5,549 nt of DNA, from assembly GCA_905215195.1 (NCBI GenBank), contig CAJMPF010000124.1:1-5549 (forward strand). The letters are read 5' to 3'. The translations under genes were made by a program, and so were the position numbers. Shown here one piece after another: positions 5,504 to 5,549 of this stretch (the stretch's first letter is position 1; every line of letters begins with the position of its first letter). Under the pieces are notes generated by a model. It worked only from the letters and a program-made list of their open reading frames with translations. It did no database searches and was not told the DNA's origin. The DNA comes from an uncultured bacterium. Its GTDB lineage: Bacteria; Actinomycetota; Coriobacteriia; Coriobacteriales; Coriobacteriaceae.

Positions 5504-5536
5504 CTGCCAAAATAAACCTGTCCCTTTTTGGCAGGT
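5502..5536. repeat. 11-bp inverted repeat, REP-like palindrome
   Basis: ACCTGCCAAAA (5502-5512) and TTTTGGCAGGT (5526-5536) are perfect inverted arms around a 13-nt centre. Read on the minus strand, the centre and inner arms give AAAAAGGGACAGGTTTATTTT, written here in two parts: AAAAAGGGACAGG then TTTATTTT. GGGACAG-TTTATTT sequences of this style are, from memory, recurrent in intergenic DNA and next to REP-associated (Y1) transposase genes in many bacteria. No transposase is visible in the window. Confidence 0.6.
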
Positions 5537-5549
5537 CGAGCGGAGAGGA

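Noticed and set aside
4527..5510. A 327-codon minus-strand ORF opposite map
   Set aside because: It is antisense to a gene with all catalytic motifs, is rich in His/Val/Gly/Ala as expected from mirrored GC-rich codons, and shows no recognisable motif.
1..5549. CRISPR array, tRNA, rRNA, or complete insertion sequence
   Set aside because: I saw no regularly spaced direct repeats, tRNA-like cloverleaf, rRNA sequence or transposase coding region.

Overview
The window carries five complete protein-coding genes. Gene content and protein style suggest a high-GC Gram-positive gut anaerobe of the Coriobacteriia, most likely Collinsella-like. The reasons are a multidomain HD-GYP regulator with a short cysteine-containing N-terminal sensor, a methionine aminopeptidase fused to a SEC-C zinc motif, and strongly GC-biased third codon positions that create long antisense ORFs. 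This placement is an inference; there is no rRNA or other phylogenetic marker in the window.

Layout, left to right. (1) Positions 1-100 hold a strong GC-rich hairpin terminator, probably shared by an off-window plus-strand gene and the minus-strand operon that ends at 101. (2) Positions 101-2361, minus strand, hold a two-gene signalling operon. A 626-residue protein (PAS-like/Cys N-terminus, degenerate GGDEF, REC, HD-GYP) is followed after 23 bp by a 118-residue free-standing HPt phosphotransfer protein. A well-matched sigma70-type promoter lies upstream at 2448-2476, and a small inverted repeat sits in the leader. (3) Positions 2573-3370, minus strand, encode an alpha/beta hydrolase. (4) Positions 3371-3595 are a divergent intergenic region with a 9-bp perfect inverted repeat just upstream of an extended -10 element. 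(5) Positions 3596-4372, plus strand, encode a compact radical SAM protein of the COG0731 type. (6) Positions 4414-4480 form a 67-nt hairpin with 20-bp perfect arms, between the radical SAM gene and map. (7) Positions 4533-5420, plus strand, encode a SEC-C-containing type I methionine aminopeptidase, followed by a textbook terminator. (8) The right edge holds a second inverted repeat that resembles a REP-type palindrome.

How the genes work together: the HD-GYP protein and the HPt protein probably form part of a phosphorelay that controls c-di-GMP hydrolysis. The kinase is not in the window. The GGDEF domain has lost its signature (GCDKF) but keeps an RxxD inhibitory-site motif, so it may sense rather than make c-di-GMP. 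The hydrolase, radical SAM protein and methionine aminopeptidase appear to be independent units. I found no CRISPR array, tRNA, rRNA or intact mobile element. The most unusual items are the degenerate GGDEF/REC chemistry of the regulator and the intergenic palindromes.
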